A stretch of DNA of 64,000 nt. Source: Leptospira congkakensis (GTDB lineage Bacteria; Spirochaetota; Leptospiria; Leptospirales; Leptospiraceae). The translations under genes and the position numbers were made by a program. The notes beneath the pieces are model-generated. The model did not search any database and had not been told where the DNA came from. It was given only the letters and a program-made list of their open reading frames with translations. Shown here one piece after another: positions 27,945 through 38,219 of this stretch; positions within the stretch are counted from its first letter, which is position 1; every line of letters starts with the position of its first letter. Location: positions 1-64,000 of the forward strand of contig NZ_RQGQ01000014.1 in assembly GCF_004770265.1 (NCBI RefSeq), written 5' to 3'.

Positions 27945-29247
27945 AACAAAATCGGAACGATTGCCATTTAAAGTGAAGGATATCTCTCTTGCAGAATGGG
28001 GAAGAGAAGAGATCATTTTGGCAGAAAAAGAAATGCCGGGCCTTATGGCTCTTCGTAAAGAATTCGGAACTTCTAAGCCACTCAAAGGCGCTAGAATTTG
28101 TGGATCTCTTCACATGACAATCCAAACAGCGGTTCTAATTGAAACCTTAGCTGCATTAGGTGCTGACATTCGTTGGTCCTCTTGTAACATTTTTTCAACA
28201 CAAGATCACGCAGCAGCAGCCATTGCAAAGGCTGGAATTCCAGTATTTGCATGGAAAGGGGAATCAGAAGAAGAATACTGGTGGTGTATTGAACAAACAC
28301 TATTTTTTGAAGGTGGAAAAGGACCAAACATGATCCTTGATGACGGTCATGATCTAACTCATTACATTCACGAAAAATACCCGCAACTCTTAACAGAGAT
28401 CAAAGGAGTTTCGGAAGAAACAACTACAGGTGTAATTGCACTTCATAAAAAATTGAAAGCGGGAACTTTAAAAATCCCTGCAATCAACGTAAACGATTCA
28501 GTAACAAAATCAAAATTTGATAACCTTTACGGTTGCCGTGAATCACTTGCTGACGGAATCAAACGTGCAACAGACGTAATGCTTGCTGGTAAAGTAGCAC
28601 TTGTTTGTGGATACGGTGACGTTGGAAAAGGTTCTGCTGCATCACTTCGTAACTTTGGTGCACGAGTGATTGTCACTGAAATCGATCCAATTTGTGCTCT
28701 TCAAGCCGTTATGGAAGGATACCAAGTTCTTCGCGTAGAGGATGTAATCGAAAATGCGGACATCATTGTGACTGCAACTGGAAACGATGATATCATTTCA
28801 CTTGAACATATGAAAGCGATGAAAGATGGTGCGATCCTTTGTAACATTGGTCACTTTGATACAGAAATTCAAATGTCTCGTTTGAATTCAGAAAAAGATG
28901 TGATCAAAAAAGAAATCAAACCACAGGTTGATAAATATACTTTCCCTAACGGAAGATCGATCATCGTTCTTGCAGAAGGACGTTTAGTAAACCTTGGTTG
29001 TGCAACTGGTCACCCATCATTTGTAATGTCAAGTTCTTTTACGAACCAAGTTTTGGCTCAAATCGAACTTTACACAACTAAATACGAGTTAGGTGTTTAT
29101 CGCCTTCCAAAACATTTAGATGAAAAAGTGGCAGCACTTCACTTGGAGCAGTTGGGAGTTCGTTTAACAAAACTATCTCAAAAACAAGCTGATTATATCA
29201 GTGTTCCACTCGAAGGTCCTTACAAACCAGACCACTACCGATACTAA
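27928..29247 (+). CDS. ahcY: Adenosylhomocysteinase (SAH hydrolase)
   Basis: A 439-residue NAD-dependent enzyme that splits S-adenosylhomocysteine into adenosine and homocysteine, removing the inhibitor produced by methyltransferases. Motifs include [40 protein letters not shown], the NAD loop [12 protein letters not shown], and the C-terminal KPDHYRY. The ATG overlaps the regulator gene and has a strong AAGGAGG upstream. Its product homocysteine feeds MetH two genes downstream. Confidence 0.98.
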   Translation: MSTATETKSERLPFKVKDISLAEWGREEIILAEKEMPGLMALRKEFGTSKPLKGARICGSLHMTIQTAVLIETLAALGADIRWSSCNIFSTQDHAAAAIAKAGIPVFAWKGESEEEYWWCIEQTLFFEGGKGPNMILDDGHDLTHYIHEKYPQLLTEIKGVSEETTTGVIALHKKLKAGTLKIPAINVNDSVTKSKFDNLYGCRESLADGIKRATDVMLAGKVALVCGYGDVGKGSAASLRNFGARVIVTEIDPICALQAVMEGYQVLRVEDVIENADIIVTATGNDDIISLEHMKAMKDGAILCNIGHFDTEIQMSRLNSEKDVIKKEIKPQVDKYTFPNGRSIIVLAEGRLVNLGCATGHPSFVMSSSFTNQVLAQIELYTTKYELGVYRLPKHLDEKVAALHLEQLGVRLTKLSQKQADYISVPLEGPYKPDHYRY

Positions 29248-29254
29248 AAAAATC

Positions 29255-29282
29255 GCCCTTTTTGATAAAATTCAAGAAGGGC
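29255..29282 (+). terminator. Hairpin between ahcY and fdxA
   Basis: GCCCTT (29255-29260) pairs with AAGGGC (29277-29282). There is no T run after it, and it ends 13 bp before the ferredoxin ATG, so partial attenuation or mRNA processing is as likely as termination. Confidence 0.35.
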
Positions 29283-29295
29283 AATGGAGTTTCTC

Positions 29296-29595
29296 ATGGC
29301 TTATGTTGTAACTGAAATTTGCGTTGATTGTAAATACACAAGTTGTGCAGCAGTTTGTCCGGTGGAAGCTTTTCATGAAGCTCCGGACACTCTCTACATC
29401 GATCCGGACACTTGTATTGATTGTAATGCTTGTCAATATGAATGCCCGATTGATGCGATTTTTCCTGACTATGATGTTCCGGAAAAACACAAACCTTCAA
29501 TTGAAGTCAATGCAAAAGAAGCAACCAAATACCCGGTCATTGTAACCACAAAACCACCTCTCAAAGGTGCAAAGTGTTCGGACTCGAGTAAATAA
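29296..29595 (+). CDS. fdxA: FdxA-type 7Fe ferredoxin
   Basis: A 99-residue ferredoxin. The ATG at 29296 has GGAG 6 nt upstream; an ATG four codons earlier overlaps that site. The N-terminal CVDCKYTSCAAVCP and then CIDCNACQYECP give the Cys pattern of [3Fe-4S]/[4Fe-4S] FdxA proteins, followed by the usual C-terminal tail (PDYDVPEKH). It carries electrons in the cytoplasm. It lies between ahcY and metH; whether it serves reductive reactivation of MetH cobalamin is speculation. Confidence 0.9.
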   Translation: MAYVVTEICVDCKYTSCAAVCPVEAFHEAPDTLYIDPDTCIDCNACQYECPIDAIFPDYDVPEKHKPSIEVNAKEATKYPVIVTTKPPLKGAKCSDSSK

Positions 29596-29657
29596 ATGAT
29601 TTTTAGGGTGTGTGGCTTCCTCGGCCATATGCCCTTTCCCTATATACTAATATAATT

Positions 29658-32600
29658 ATGAAATTTGAATATACCAATCCTTCTTCTAAATCCCTTTTGA
29701 AATTAATAAACGAGAGGATTCTCGTCTTAGACGGTGCTATGGGTACTATGATCCAACGATATTCTTTGGAAGAGGACGATTTCCGTGGAGATCGTTTTAA
29801 GGATTGGCCTTGTTCCATCAAAGGGAATAACGATGTTCTCGCGATCACTCGTCCGGATATCATAGAAGCCGTCCACTTGGAATATTTAGAGGCGGGAGCT
29901 GACATTCTTGAAACCAATACGTTTAGTTCCAACATTGTTTCCCAAGCGGACTACAAAATGGAATCGGCTGTTCGGGATTTAAACTTAGCTGCCGTCGCTT
30001 GTGCTAAAAATGCAGTGGCCAAATTCAAAGAAAAAACAGGGAAAACGGATGTGTTCATTGCCGGATCGATTGGTCCGACGGTAAAAACTGCTTCTCTTTC
30101 TCCCGATGTCAACAATCCAGCATTTCGTGCTGTCACCTTTGATGAGTTAGTTGATTGTTTTTATGAACAGGTATCGGCCCTTCTGGATGGAGGAGTGGAT
30201 TTACTTTTACCAGAAACTAATATTGATACTTTGAATCTTAAGGCATGTATCTATGCGATTGAAAAAATATTTGAGGAACGCAAAATCCGTATCCCAGTGA
30301 TTCTTTCTGTAACCATTACGGACGCTTCTGGTCGAACCCTTTCTGGCCAAACGGGAGAAGCTTTTTATGTTTCTATCAAACACGCAAAAGCATTAGCAGT
30401 GGGTATTAACTGTGCGTTAGGTGCCGGTGAGATGCGTCCTTATATCGAAGAACTTTCTCGTGTTGCCGATTCTTATGTGTCTTGTTATCCAAATGCGGGT
30501 CTTCCCAATGCCTTTGGTGGGTATGACCAAACTCCAGAAGAGTTTGGTGGTTGGATGAAAAATTTCGCCGAAGCAGGATTTCTCAATATCGTTGGTGGTT
30601 GTTGTGGGACAACTCCAGCACATATTCGGGCCGCCAAAGAAGCAGTCACAAACATTCCTCCTCGTCCTTTGAAGGAACAACCTAAACTGAGCACTTTTGC
30701 TGGTCTTGAACCTTTGAAACTGACCAAAGACCAAGGGTTCATCAATGTGGGAGAAAGAAACAACGTCACTGGATCTCCTAAATTCAAAAAACTCATCTTA
30801 GATGGAAATTTTGAAGAAGCCGTGCAAGTTGCCTTGCAACAAGTCCAAGCTGGTGCTAACGTTATCGATATCAACTTTGATGAAGCACTCCTAGATGGAG
30901 AGGCTTCTATGACTAAGTTTTTAAACTTAATCGCAGGGGAACCTGACATTGCACGGGTTCCGTTTATGGTGGATTCTTCCAAATGGTCGGTATTACTTGC
31001 GGGTTTGAAATGCATCCAAGGAAAACCCATTGTGAACTCCATCTCTTTGAAAGAAGGGGAAGAAGTTTTTTTAAGTCATGCTCGCACCATCCAAAGATTT
31101 GGAGCAGCTGCCATTGTGATGGCTTTCGACGAACAAGGGCAGGCGGCAACAAAAGAAGACAAAGTTCGAATTTGTAAACGAGCTTATGATCTTCTTGTTG
31201 AAAAGTTAGATTTTGATCCAACGGATATTATCTTTGATCCAAACATTCTAACTGTTGCTACAGGGATTGAAGAACATAATAACTATGCGATGGATTTTAT
31301 TGAAGCCACTCGCGAAATCAAACAAATCTGTCCAGGTGCGAAAGTCTCTGGCGGACTCAGTAATATTTCCTTTTCCTTTCGTGGAAACAATCCAGTTCGT
31401 GAAGCCATGCACTCCGTATTTTTATACCATGCCATCCAAGCAGGTATGGACATGGCCATTGTGAATGCAGGGATGTTAGAAGTTTACGAACAAATTCCAA
31501 AAGATCTTTTAGAACTTGTGGAGGATGTCATTCTCAACCGTCGTCCTGATGCTACAGAACGTATGATCGAAGCTGCGGCTAGTTTCCACGGAGAAGCCAA
31601 AGTGCAGAAAAAAGACGATGCGTGGAGGAGTGGATCTGTAGAAGAGCGCCTAACGCACGCTTTAGTGAAAGGGATTGATGAATTTGTCACCCAAGATACA
31701 GAAGAAGCCCGCACAAGTTTTGCTAGACCTCTCGAAGTGATCGAAGGGCCACTGATGAACGGAATGAAGGTGGTAGGGGAACTATTCGGTGCCGGAAAGA
31801 TGTTCCTTCCACAAGTGGTAAAAAGTGCACGAGTGATGAAAAAGGCCGTGGCTTACTTACTTCCTTTTATGGAAGAAGAAAAACGAAATCAAAAAGACGA
31901 AAGTAAACAAGCTAAATTCCTGATTGCAACGGTAAAGGGTGATGTTCACGATATCGGAAAAAATATTGTGGGTGTGGTTCTTGCATGTAACAACTACGAG
32001 GTGATTGACCTTGGAGTGATGGTCCCTTGCGAAAAGATTTTAGAAACGGCTAAAAAAGAGAAAGTGGCCGCTATTGGTCTTTCGGGTCTCATCACACCAT
32101 CACTTGATGAAATGGTTTATGTAGCCAAAGAAATGGAACGCCAAGGATTCCAAGTCCCTCTCCTTATTGGTGGGGCAACCACATCGCCAGCGCATACTGC
32201 TGTTAAAATTGCCGAACAATATTCGAAACCAGTTCTTCATGTGATGGATGCTTCTCGTGTTGTGAATGTGATGAATAGTGCTCTCAACCCGCAGACTGCT
32301 GTGGATTATGCAAAACAAGTCATTGAAGAACAATCTAAAATTCGTGAAGAATTTTATTCCAGAGAGAATGAAAGAAACATCCTTCCTATCCAAGATGCAA
32401 TTCAAAACAAATTCCATGCAGATTGGGATTCGTATACTCCGCCAAAACCAAGTTTTACGGGAGTTCAAAAAATTGAAGATGTGAGTTTGAAGGATTTACT
32501 CTCTTATATTGACTGGTCTCCTTTTTTCTTGGCTTGGGAATTAAAAGGTAGATACCCTCAAATCCTCAAAGACCCAGTGATTGGTAAAGAAGCTACATCC

Positions 32601-33374
32601 TTATACAATGATGCACAAATCATCTTAAAAGAGATGTTGGAAAATCCAAATCTCAAACCAAGAGCCGTTGTTGGAATGTTCCCTGCAGTGTCTCATGGGG
32701 AAGTGGTAGAAATTTTTGAAGATGATGGCAAAACCAAATCTTTGGGAACATACCCAATGTTACGCCAACAAACGGTTAAAATGACAAACCAACCAAACTA
32801 CAGTTTGGCGGATTTTGTTGCACCAAAAGATAAGAATAAAAATGACTATATTGGATATTTTGCCGTAACGGCAGGTCATGGAATCGAAGAATTGGCAAGA
32901 ACCTATGAAGCCAAACAAGATGATTACAATGCTATTTTGGTAAAAGCACTTGCTGACCGATTCGCAGAAGCCTTTGCGGAATACATGCACCATCGTATGC
33001 GAGAAGAATGGGGATTTGGAAGGACTGAAAATCTTTCGAGAGAAGATATGATCCGTGAAAAGTACCGTGGGATTCGTCCGGCTCCTGGGTATCCTGCTTG
33101 TCCAGACCATACTGAAAAAAAGAAAATTTGGAAACTTCTGGATGTGGAAAAAAATGCAGGCATCCAACTCACCGAATCCTGTGCGATGTGGCCTGCAAGT
33201 AGCGTGAGTGGGTATTATTTTTCCCACCCGGAATCTCGTTATTTTGCAATTGGTAAAATCAACGAAGACCAAGTGGTGAATTATTCAAAAGACAAGGAAA
33301 TGGAAAAAGCAGAAGTGGAACGTTGGTTGTCACCAATTCTGAACTATGATCCTTCCCGTAAGTCTAAATCTTAA
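29658..33374 (+). CDS. metH: Cobalamin-dependent methionine synthase
   Basis: A roughly 1238-residue four-module enzyme that methylates homocysteine from methyltetrahydrofolate. It has a homocysteine domain with [13 protein letters not shown] and zinc ligands in GINCALG and GGCCGTTP, a pterin domain ([13 protein letters not shown] onward, about 340-620), a B12 domain with the cobalt-ligand motif DVHDIGKNI, and a C-terminal SAM-dependent activation domain with [12 protein letters not shown]. The ATG at 29658 best matches the E. coli N-terminus; a GTG at 29610 is possible. No ribosome site is seen, but TATAAT lies just upstream. Confidence 0.97.
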   Translation: MKFEYTNPSSKSLLKLINERILVLDGAMGTMIQRYSLEEDDFRGDRFKDWPCSIKGNNDVLAITRPDIIEAVHLEYLEAGADILETNTFSSNIVSQADYKMESAVRDLNLAAVACAKNAVAKFKEKTGKTDVFIAGSIGPTVKTASLSPDVNNPAFRAVTFDELVDCFYEQVSALLDGGVDLLLPETNIDTLNLKACIYAIEKIFEERKIRIPVILSVTITDASGRTLSGQTGEAFYVSIKHAKALAVGINCALGAGEMRPYIEELSRVADSYVSCYPNAGLPNAFGGYDQTPEEFGGWMKNFAEAGFLNIVGGCCGTTPAHIRAAKEAVTNIPPRPLKEQPKLSTFAGLEPLKLTKDQGFINVGERNNVTGSPKFKKLILDGNFEEAVQVALQQVQAGANVIDINFDEALLDGEASMTKFLNLIAGEPDIARVPFMVDSSKWSVLLAGLKCIQGKPIVNSISLKEGEEVFLSHARTIQRFGAAAIVMAFDEQGQAATKEDKVRICKRAYDLLVEKLDFDPTDIIFDPNILTVATGIEEHNNYAMDFIEATREIKQICPGAKVSGGLSNISFSFRGNNPVREAMHSVFLYHAIQAGMDMAIVNAGMLEVYEQIPKDLLELVEDVILNRRPDATERMIEAAASFHGEAKVQKKDDAWRSGSVEERLTHALVKGIDEFVTQDTEEARTSFARPLEVIEGPLMNGMKVVGELFGAGKMFLPQVVKSARVMKKAVAYLLPFMEEEKRNQKDESKQAKFLIATVKGDVHDIGKNIVGVVLACNNYEVIDLGVMVPCEKILETAKKEKVAAIGLSGLITPSLDEMVYVAKEMERQGFQVPLLIGGATTSPAHTAVKIAEQYSKPVLHVMDASRVVNVMNSALNPQTAVDYAKQVIEEQSKIREEFYSRENERNILPIQDAIQNKFHADWDSYTPPKPSFTGVQKIEDVSLKDLLSYIDWSPFFLAWELKGRYPQILKDPVIGKEATSLYNDAQIILKEMLENPNLKPRAVVGMFPAVSHGEVVEIFEDDGKTKSLGTYPMLRQQTVKMTNQPNYSLADFVAPKDKNKNDYIGYFAVTAGHGIEELARTYEAKQDDYNAILVKALADRFAEAFAEYMHHRMREEWGFGRTENLSREDMIREKYRGIRPAPGYPACPDHTEKKKIWKLLDVEKNAGIQLTESCAMWPASSVSGYYFSHPESRYFAIGKINEDQVVNYSKDKEMEKAEVERWLSPILNYDPSRKSKS

Positions 33375-33408
33375 AGAGTAGGTTTAAGATTAGAGATAGG
33401 GGGATCCA

Positions 33409-33702
33409 ATGGGTTTCATTCAAAACAACCACAACCATGGATGGAAGTCTGTCGCCAAAGGAACGCTTGGTGATGGGTTTCCTTTTCATTCTAAACTTGC
33501 GACTTGGCTAGAAGAATATACAAATATTCCCAAAGAAACGGAACTTGAAATTTTAGAAGTGAGTTGTGGAGAAGCCAGTTGCCCAACCGAAGAAACCATG
33601 ATTGTTTGGAAAAATCATGAATTTCGAATCTCTCGAAAAAAAGAACAAATTTCTAAGATGGATGTGGATTTGTCCTGGAAACGATTTGTGAGTAAAGGAT
33701 AA
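33409..33702 (+). CDS. Small hypothetical protein downstream of metH
   Basis: A 97-residue soluble protein with an ATG just after a GGGGGATCC ribosome site. It has two Cys in VSCGEASCPTEET, a spacing seen in small metal-related or redox proteins, but I do not recognise the family. It follows metH after 34 bp and is probably co-transcribed. No signal peptide or membrane helix. Confidence 0.65.
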   Translation: MGFIQNNHNHGWKSVAKGTLGDGFPFHSKLATWLEEYTNIPKETELEILEVSCGEASCPTEETMIVWKNHEFRISRKKEQISKMDVDLSWKRFVSKG

Positions 33703-33778
33703 TCCCAAGGGAATCCTTTACTGAAGTTTGGTTTTTGCCCTTGTTATAAATCATTTCTTCCAGTGTCATTTTTTATCC

Positions 33779-33815
33779 CTTAGGTATTTATGCGACATCC
33801 GCATAAATACCTAAG
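33779..33815. repeat. Perfect 16-bp inverted repeat (strong hairpin)
   Basis: CTTAGGTATTTATGCG (33779-33794) and its exact complement (33800-33815) surround a 5-nt loop. Only three Ts follow on the plus strand, and the minus strand has no T run, so it is not a classical terminator. It separates the metH unit from the nucleotidyltransferase/MetF-like pair. It may act as an mRNA end stabiliser, a protein-binding site or a remnant element. Confidence 0.65.
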
Positions 33816-33862
33816 TTTCTGTGATAGTAGAATGTTTTATATTCGCAAAAGTATAAAATTAT

Positions 33863-34654
33863 ATGAATCAATTTAACAACTTTTTAAATCACTTAGTGAA
33901 TACAATCCAAGGGGATTCCCAAGTCCTTGCCGTTTGTGTGGCTGGTTCATTTATACAAAATGAATTAGATGAGTATTCCGACCTTGATATCGTTTTAGTT
34001 GTTGAAGAGAACTCTTTCCAAACGTTCGAAGAAATGAATCAACTAGCAAACTCTCTCGGAAATTTACTCAGCTCATTTACAGGTGAACATGTTGGTGAAA
34101 AAAAGTTACTAATCTGTTTGTTTGATTCTCCTTTACTCCACATTGATTTGAAATTCGTGAGTTTGGCTGATTTTCATTTTAGAGTAGAAAATCCTGTGAT
34201 AATCTATGATAAATCTAATCTAATTCCAGATGTTTATAAGAATTCCTTACCACAATGGCCAAAATTCGATTTCCAATGGGTTGAAGATAGATTTTGGGTC
34301 TGGATCCATTATGCTGCTACTAAAATTGGGCGTGGTGAATTGTTTGAAGCTATCGATTTCCTTTCTTTTTTACGCACTAGTGTAATAGGGCCTATGTTTC
34401 ATATTAAATATGATCAAAATCCGAGAGGTGTTAGAAAACTCGAGTTCATACTTTCTTCTCAGGAACTTAATGATCTAAAAAAAACTTATCCTTCCTTCGA
34501 AAAACATTCAATCATTCAAGCCTTGCAGGATGTGTCCAATATGTATGTTTATTTGAGAAATTTATTAATCAGTGATTTGAAACTGAGAAATGAAACAAAA
34601 GAAAGAAGCCTGGATTTTTTGTTTTCGTTAAGTAAAGAGATCATGAATGAATAA
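33863..34654 (+). CDS. Nucleotidyltransferase domain protein
   Basis: A 263-residue protein. Near residue 28 the motif is GSF followed by SDLDIVLVV, with the two catalytic Asp intact, and a third acidic residue lies in LLHIDLKFV near residue 93. The C-terminal half is helical, as in aminoglycoside adenylyltransferase-like proteins. It could transfer a nucleotide to a small molecule or protein; the target is unknown. Its last 8 bp overlap the MetF-like gene, so the two are coupled. The pair looks more A+T-rich than the metH region. Confidence 0.75.
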   Translation: MNQFNNFLNHLVNTIQGDSQVLAVCVAGSFIQNELDEYSDLDIVLVVEENSFQTFEEMNQLANSLGNLLSSFTGEHVGEKKLLICLFDSPLLHIDLKFVSLADFHFRVENPVIIYDKSNLIPDVYKNSLPQWPKFDFQWVEDRFWVWIHYAATKIGRGELFEAIDFLSFLRTSVIGPMFHIKYDQNPRGVRKLEFILSSQELNDLKKTYPSFEKHSIIQALQDVSNMYVYLRNLLISDLKLRNETKERSLDFLFSLSKEIMNE

Positions 34655-35390
34655 AATATTATTAGAGGTGATCCCAAGAGATACTCCAACATTACTAAGC
34701 GAAGTAGGTTATGTTAAAAATAATTTTAGTCAAATCTCAGGGATTAATATTCCAGACTTACTAAGATTTGAAACTAGAAGTTGGGTTGCCGCATCAAAGA
34801 TTCAAAATATTTTTCCAAATGTAATTCCTCATCTACGAGCAATTGACTTTGATTTAGATCATTGTGATCATATCATTGAATTTCTTCAAAAAAATAGTAT
34901 ATCTTCTGTAGTTGTCATCAAGGGAGATCCACCTACGGATATGTCCAGGAAAGTTTACCAGACAACTTCGACCAAACTGATCAAAAAATTAAAAAAAGAA
35001 ATGAGTTCGCTAAAAGTCTATGCGGCTGTTGACCAATACCGTAGTGGGATCAAAGATGAGTTTGATTACATCGAAATGAAAATAGATGCAGGGGCCGATG
35101 GATTTTTAACACAGCCATTTTTTGATTTACGATTGATTGATATTTTTACTGAGAAACTTCGCGGAAAGGAAGTTTATATTGGAATCAGTCCAGTAACCAA
35201 CGAAAAATCGCAAAGTTATTGGGAATCAAGGAATCGGGCTTATTTTCCGAGAGATTTTCAACTAACAATGGATTGGAATGTAAAATTTGCAAAAGAAGTA
35301 ATTGGTTATTGTTCTCAAAATGATTTTAATACGTATTTGATGCCCATTAGAATTAATCTTGAAGTTTATTTGAGTGGTATATTTAAGTGA
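34647..35390 (+). CDS. Divergent methylenetetrahydrofolate reductase (MetF)-like protein
   Basis: A 247-residue TIM-barrel protein. Family landmarks remain: ILLEVIPRDTP at the N-terminus (active-site Glu), a His in IPHLRAIDFD, VVVIKGDPP, and GADGFLTQPFFD. It is some 40-50 residues shorter than typical MetF, mainly in the N-terminal third. It may reduce methylenetetrahydrofolate for MetH, or be a specialised paralogue, given its overlap with a nucleotidyltransferase gene. Whether another metF exists in the genome cannot be seen here. Confidence 0.7.
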   Translation: MNKILLEVIPRDTPTLLSEVGYVKNNFSQISGINIPDLLRFETRSWVAASKIQNIFPNVIPHLRAIDFDLDHCDHIIEFLQKNSISSVVVIKGDPPTDMSRKVYQTTSTKLIKKLKKEMSSLKVYAAVDQYRSGIKDEFDYIEMKIDAGADGFLTQPFFDLRLIDIFTEKLRGKEVYIGISPVTNEKSQSYWESRNRAYFPRDFQLTMDWNVKFAKEVIGYCSQNDFNTYLMPIRINLEVYLSGIFK

Positions 35391-35513
35391 AAAAGGAGAA
35401 TAAAGTCTAACAATGATGATAATGGTTTTCTGGAATTTTTTCCCGCACAAGGGATCGAAGCGAAAATCCTTTCCTATATAGAAAAGTGATCGATACAAAA
35501 ATCATATTGGAAA

Positions 35514-35542
35514 GATTGAAGCGTAGAGCCCGGTCGTTATAG
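35514..35542 (+). repeat. 29-bp interspersed element, copy B
   Basis: Matches 76-104 at 23 of 29 positions by eye. It lies in the gap between the MetF-like gene and a small membrane-protein gene. The hairpin of copy A is not preserved. Confidence 0.35.
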
Positions 35543-35600
35543 GATTGGGTTCTAGTATCACATCAAATTCGATGTGCCCAAAGGAAAAATAAACCAATTT

Positions 35601-35993
35601 ATGAATTCACAAATTCAGTTTTTAAAAAACAATCCAAAGTATATTTTTTTAATCGATGGTCTAGGTGCCATTCTTTCTGGAGTGTTACTTTCTCTCGTTC
35701 TTCCTTTGTTTATCGATTCCTTGGGAATGCCAATAGATACACTTTATGTTTTATCAATAGTTCCTTTTATTTACGCCGTTTATTCTTTGTTATGTTATTT
35801 TTTAAATCCGTTCCAATGGAAGTTTTATTTGCGTGTGATTGCTGCTGCGAACTTTTTATACTGTGTATTCACAATGGTATATCTGGTTTTAAATTTGGAA
35901 CAAACCACAGTGCTTTGTGAAATTTATTTTGTTTTGGAAATGATTGTTGTGGTTGGTTTGGCAACCTTTGAATGGAAGCTAACAAATGACTAA
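35601..35993 (+). CDS. Small membrane protein, unrecognised
   Basis: About 130 residues from the ATG at 35601; an upstream GTG at 35574 adds nine codons. Four hydrophobic helices are evident (starting near GLGAILSGVLL, TLYVLSIVPF, FYLRVIAAANF and VLCEIYFVLEM), with short loops and no catalytic motif. It ends flush against the convergent outer-membrane protein gene. The function is unknown. Confidence 0.6.
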   Translation: MNSQIQFLKNNPKYIFLIDGLGAILSGVLLSLVLPLFIDSLGMPIDTLYVLSIVPFIYAVYSLLCYFLNPFQWKFYLRVIAAANFLYCVFTMVYLVLNLEQTTVLCEIYFVLEMIVVVGLATFEWKLTND

Positions 35994-36818
35994 CTAGTTA
36001 GAATGCGATGTGGGAGCTACGGGCATATAATACTTAAGCCCTAAGTTTCCTTGGATCTCTGGAGCCCAAAGTTCGTCCAAAGTACGACCCGCTTCCCTTG
36101 CGTTGATGGGAACACGAACCATACCTTCAAAGGTTAAGTTGCTATTCGAAATACTAATTCCTGGTGTTACGTAGACTTGCCTTCCGACGAAGTTGGTTCT
36201 GGAAGGTTCTTGGGCACGAATGGAGGAGTTGAATCGATTCATATACTCCGACGAATCAAACCTATGTAGTTCGGAGAGTTGTAAAAAAAGTTCCCAACGA
36301 GAGTTTTTGATAAAAGAAAATAGATTCCGATTGAGTCTGTATTTGATCCTCACCTTAGATTCTGCAATGTCTACATACCCAGAACCACCTTGGTTCATAG
36401 ACATCCCCATACTGAGCCCTAAGTCAAAGGTAAATCCATTGCGGTAGTACACATAAGTGACATTGGGTTGGTAGGAAAGGAGAGCCGAGTTCATTCTCTC
36501 GGGCCTAACATCAAAATTTCCTTCTGGATTGCGGTAAGGATTCGTCGTAGAAAAAGGTGTGATGGAAGAAAAAATTTGAATCCCAGCAATTGGATCATAT
36601 GACTTGGGTAGAGAACTATCCGATCCAAGTTCTAATTCTTTAGGGAAACGAAATGGGATGAGGATCGCCAAATTCCCATTATGCGCGCCGCCAACTTGGA
36701 ATAAAGAGGCTCTTGGGTCTGAAAAGGAATAACTAGAAAAGAAAGGTAGACCTTGTGCAAAAAGACTGTAACTCGCAATGGAGACGAGGATGGTTAGTAA
36801 TACTGTCTTTTTAAGCAT
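35994..36818 (-). CDS. Probable outer-membrane protein with signal peptide
   Basis: A 274-residue exported protein with signal MLKKTVLLTILVSIASYSLFA and cleavage before QGLPFF. The mature sequence alternates polar and aromatic/hydrophobic residues (VTYVYYRNGFTFDLGLSMG) as in beta-barrels. The C-terminal part (NLGLKYYMPVAP) is strand-like but does not end in Phe. The family is not recognised. Confidence 0.6.
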   Translation of the reverse strand: MLKKTVLLTILVSIASYSLFAQGLPFFSSYSFSDPRASLFQVGGAHNGNLAILIPFRFPKELELGSDSSLPKSYDPIAGIQIFSSITPFSTTNPYRNPEGNFDVRPERMNSALLSYQPNVTYVYYRNGFTFDLGLSMGMSMNQGGSGYVDIAESKVRIKYRLNRNLFSFIKNSRWELFLQLSELHRFDSSEYMNRFNSSIRAQEPSRTNFVGRQVYVTPGISISNSNLTFEGMVRVPINAREAGRTLDELWAPEIQGNLGLKYYMPVAPTSHSN

Positions 36819-36902
36819 CTAAAAGCATTTCTGCCCGCTTTTCCTTAGTTTGGCAATGAAATTTGCTTTCCTCTCTCTCTTTTTTTGTTATAAGTTTTAT
36901 CA

Positions 36903-38210
36903 ATGAATGAAAACGATACCAAGGTTGAACAATTTGGTCCTTGCACCATTCCAAACCCAGCAGGGTATGACTACTGGACGGAAGACAACTCCGTCGTCCT
37001 TTTCCAAACGATATTTTCTGGCCCCGCAGATGCTAAAAAAACCGTAGAAACAAGCCCCGTATTCTTTGAACAAGCTGGCCCCAAAGAAAAGATCTATTTT
37101 CGTCCCGAAGAAGTCACTGCAGGCATTGTCACTTGTGGTGGCCTCTGCCCTGGAATCAACGATGTCATCCGTGCTCTTGTGATGGAACTTCACTACCGCT
37201 ACAAAGTGCCTCGTATTTTGGGTTTCCCTTTTGGATATGAAGGCCTTGTGAAAAAATTTGGACATAGACCTGTGGAACTCACACCCGACAAGGTGGCCCA
37301 TATCATGAACTTCGGTGGTTCCATTCTTGGATCTTCGCGAGGGAACCAAAATATTGGAGATATGGTGGATACATTATTCCTCTATGGAGTGAAGATGTTG
37401 TTTTGTATTGGTGGGGACGGAACCCTTCGCGGGGCCCAGGCCATCCAAGAAGAAGTGCGAAAACGCAAAGAAGACATTGCCATTGTTGGAATTCCCAAAA
37501 CCATCGATAACGATATCAACTATGTCCAAAAAACTTTTGGTTTCTCGACTGCTTTTAGTAAGGCGGTAGAGGCGGTGAACTGTGCTCATGAAGAAGCAAA
37601 AGGAGCACCTAATGGTGTGGGCTTAGTGAAACTGATGGGTCGCCACTCCGGTTTCATCGCTGTGAATTCGGCTCTTGCTTCTAAAAATGTAAATTTTGTC
37701 CTCATTCCTGAACTTGATTTTGATTTAGAAGGAGACGGAGCCTTTTTAACCGTTCTCAAAGAACGAGTGCAAAAAAGAGGTCATGCCGTTGTGATTTTGG
37801 CAGAAGGTGCCGGACAAAAGTTTTTTGAAGACAAAGGTGAAAAAGACCAATCAGGTAACAAGAAGTTGGCGGACATTGGAATTTTTATCAAAGATAAAAT
37901 CACCGATTACTTCAAAAAAGAAGGGGTGACTCTGAATCTAAAATACATCGATCCGAGTTATATCATTCGGTCTGTTCCCGCCAATGCAGAAGATTCTGTG
38001 TTCTGTGGGTTCCTGGCTCAAAATGCAGTCCATGCTGCTTTTGCTGGTAGGACAGGCTGTGTGGTCGGGATTTGGAACAATGTGTTTACGGTGATGCCAA
38101 TTTCCCTTGCCATTGCGGAGAGAAAGGTATTACGTCCGGAGAGGAGTACACTCTGGCGAGCACTCCTTGCCTCGACAGGACAACCCAATTCGATGAAGGC
38201 GAAAGGCTGA
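36903..38210 (+). CDS. pfkA: ATP-dependent 6-phosphofructokinase
   Basis: A 435-residue glycolytic enzyme that phosphorylates fructose-6-phosphate. [15 protein letters not shown] (about residue 77), [10 protein letters not shown] (about 165), [12 protein letters not shown] (about 198) and [10 protein letters not shown] are clear. Gly after GGD (not Asp) points to ATP rather than pyrophosphate; the Lys in PKTIDND places it in the long clade shared with plants and kinetoplastids. An A+T-rich leader with TATAAG at 36889-36894 precedes the ATG. Confidence 0.93.
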   Translation: MNENDTKVEQFGPCTIPNPAGYDYWTEDNSVVLFQTIFSGPADAKKTVETSPVFFEQAGPKEKIYFRPEEVTAGIVTCGGLCPGINDVIRALVMELHYRYKVPRILGFPFGYEGLVKKFGHRPVELTPDKVAHIMNFGGSILGSSRGNQNIGDMVDTLFLYGVKMLFCIGGDGTLRGAQAIQEEVRKRKEDIAIVGIPKTIDNDINYVQKTFGFSTAFSKAVEAVNCAHEEAKGAPNGVGLVKLMGRHSGFIAVNSALASKNVNFVLIPELDFDLEGDGAFLTVLKERVQKRGHAVVILAEGAGQKFFEDKGEKDQSGNKKLADIGIFIKDKITDYFKKEGVTLNLKYIDPSYIIRSVPANAEDSVFCGFLAQNAVHAAFAGRTGCVVGIWNNVFTVMPISLAIAERKVLRPERSTLWRALLASTGQPNSMKAKG

Positions 38211-38219
38211 TCGTTAAGA

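Noticed and set aside
35412..35480. 22-codon ORF after the MetF-like gene
   Set aside because: The AAGGAG before it is more than ten bases too far from the ATG and the peptide is unremarkable.
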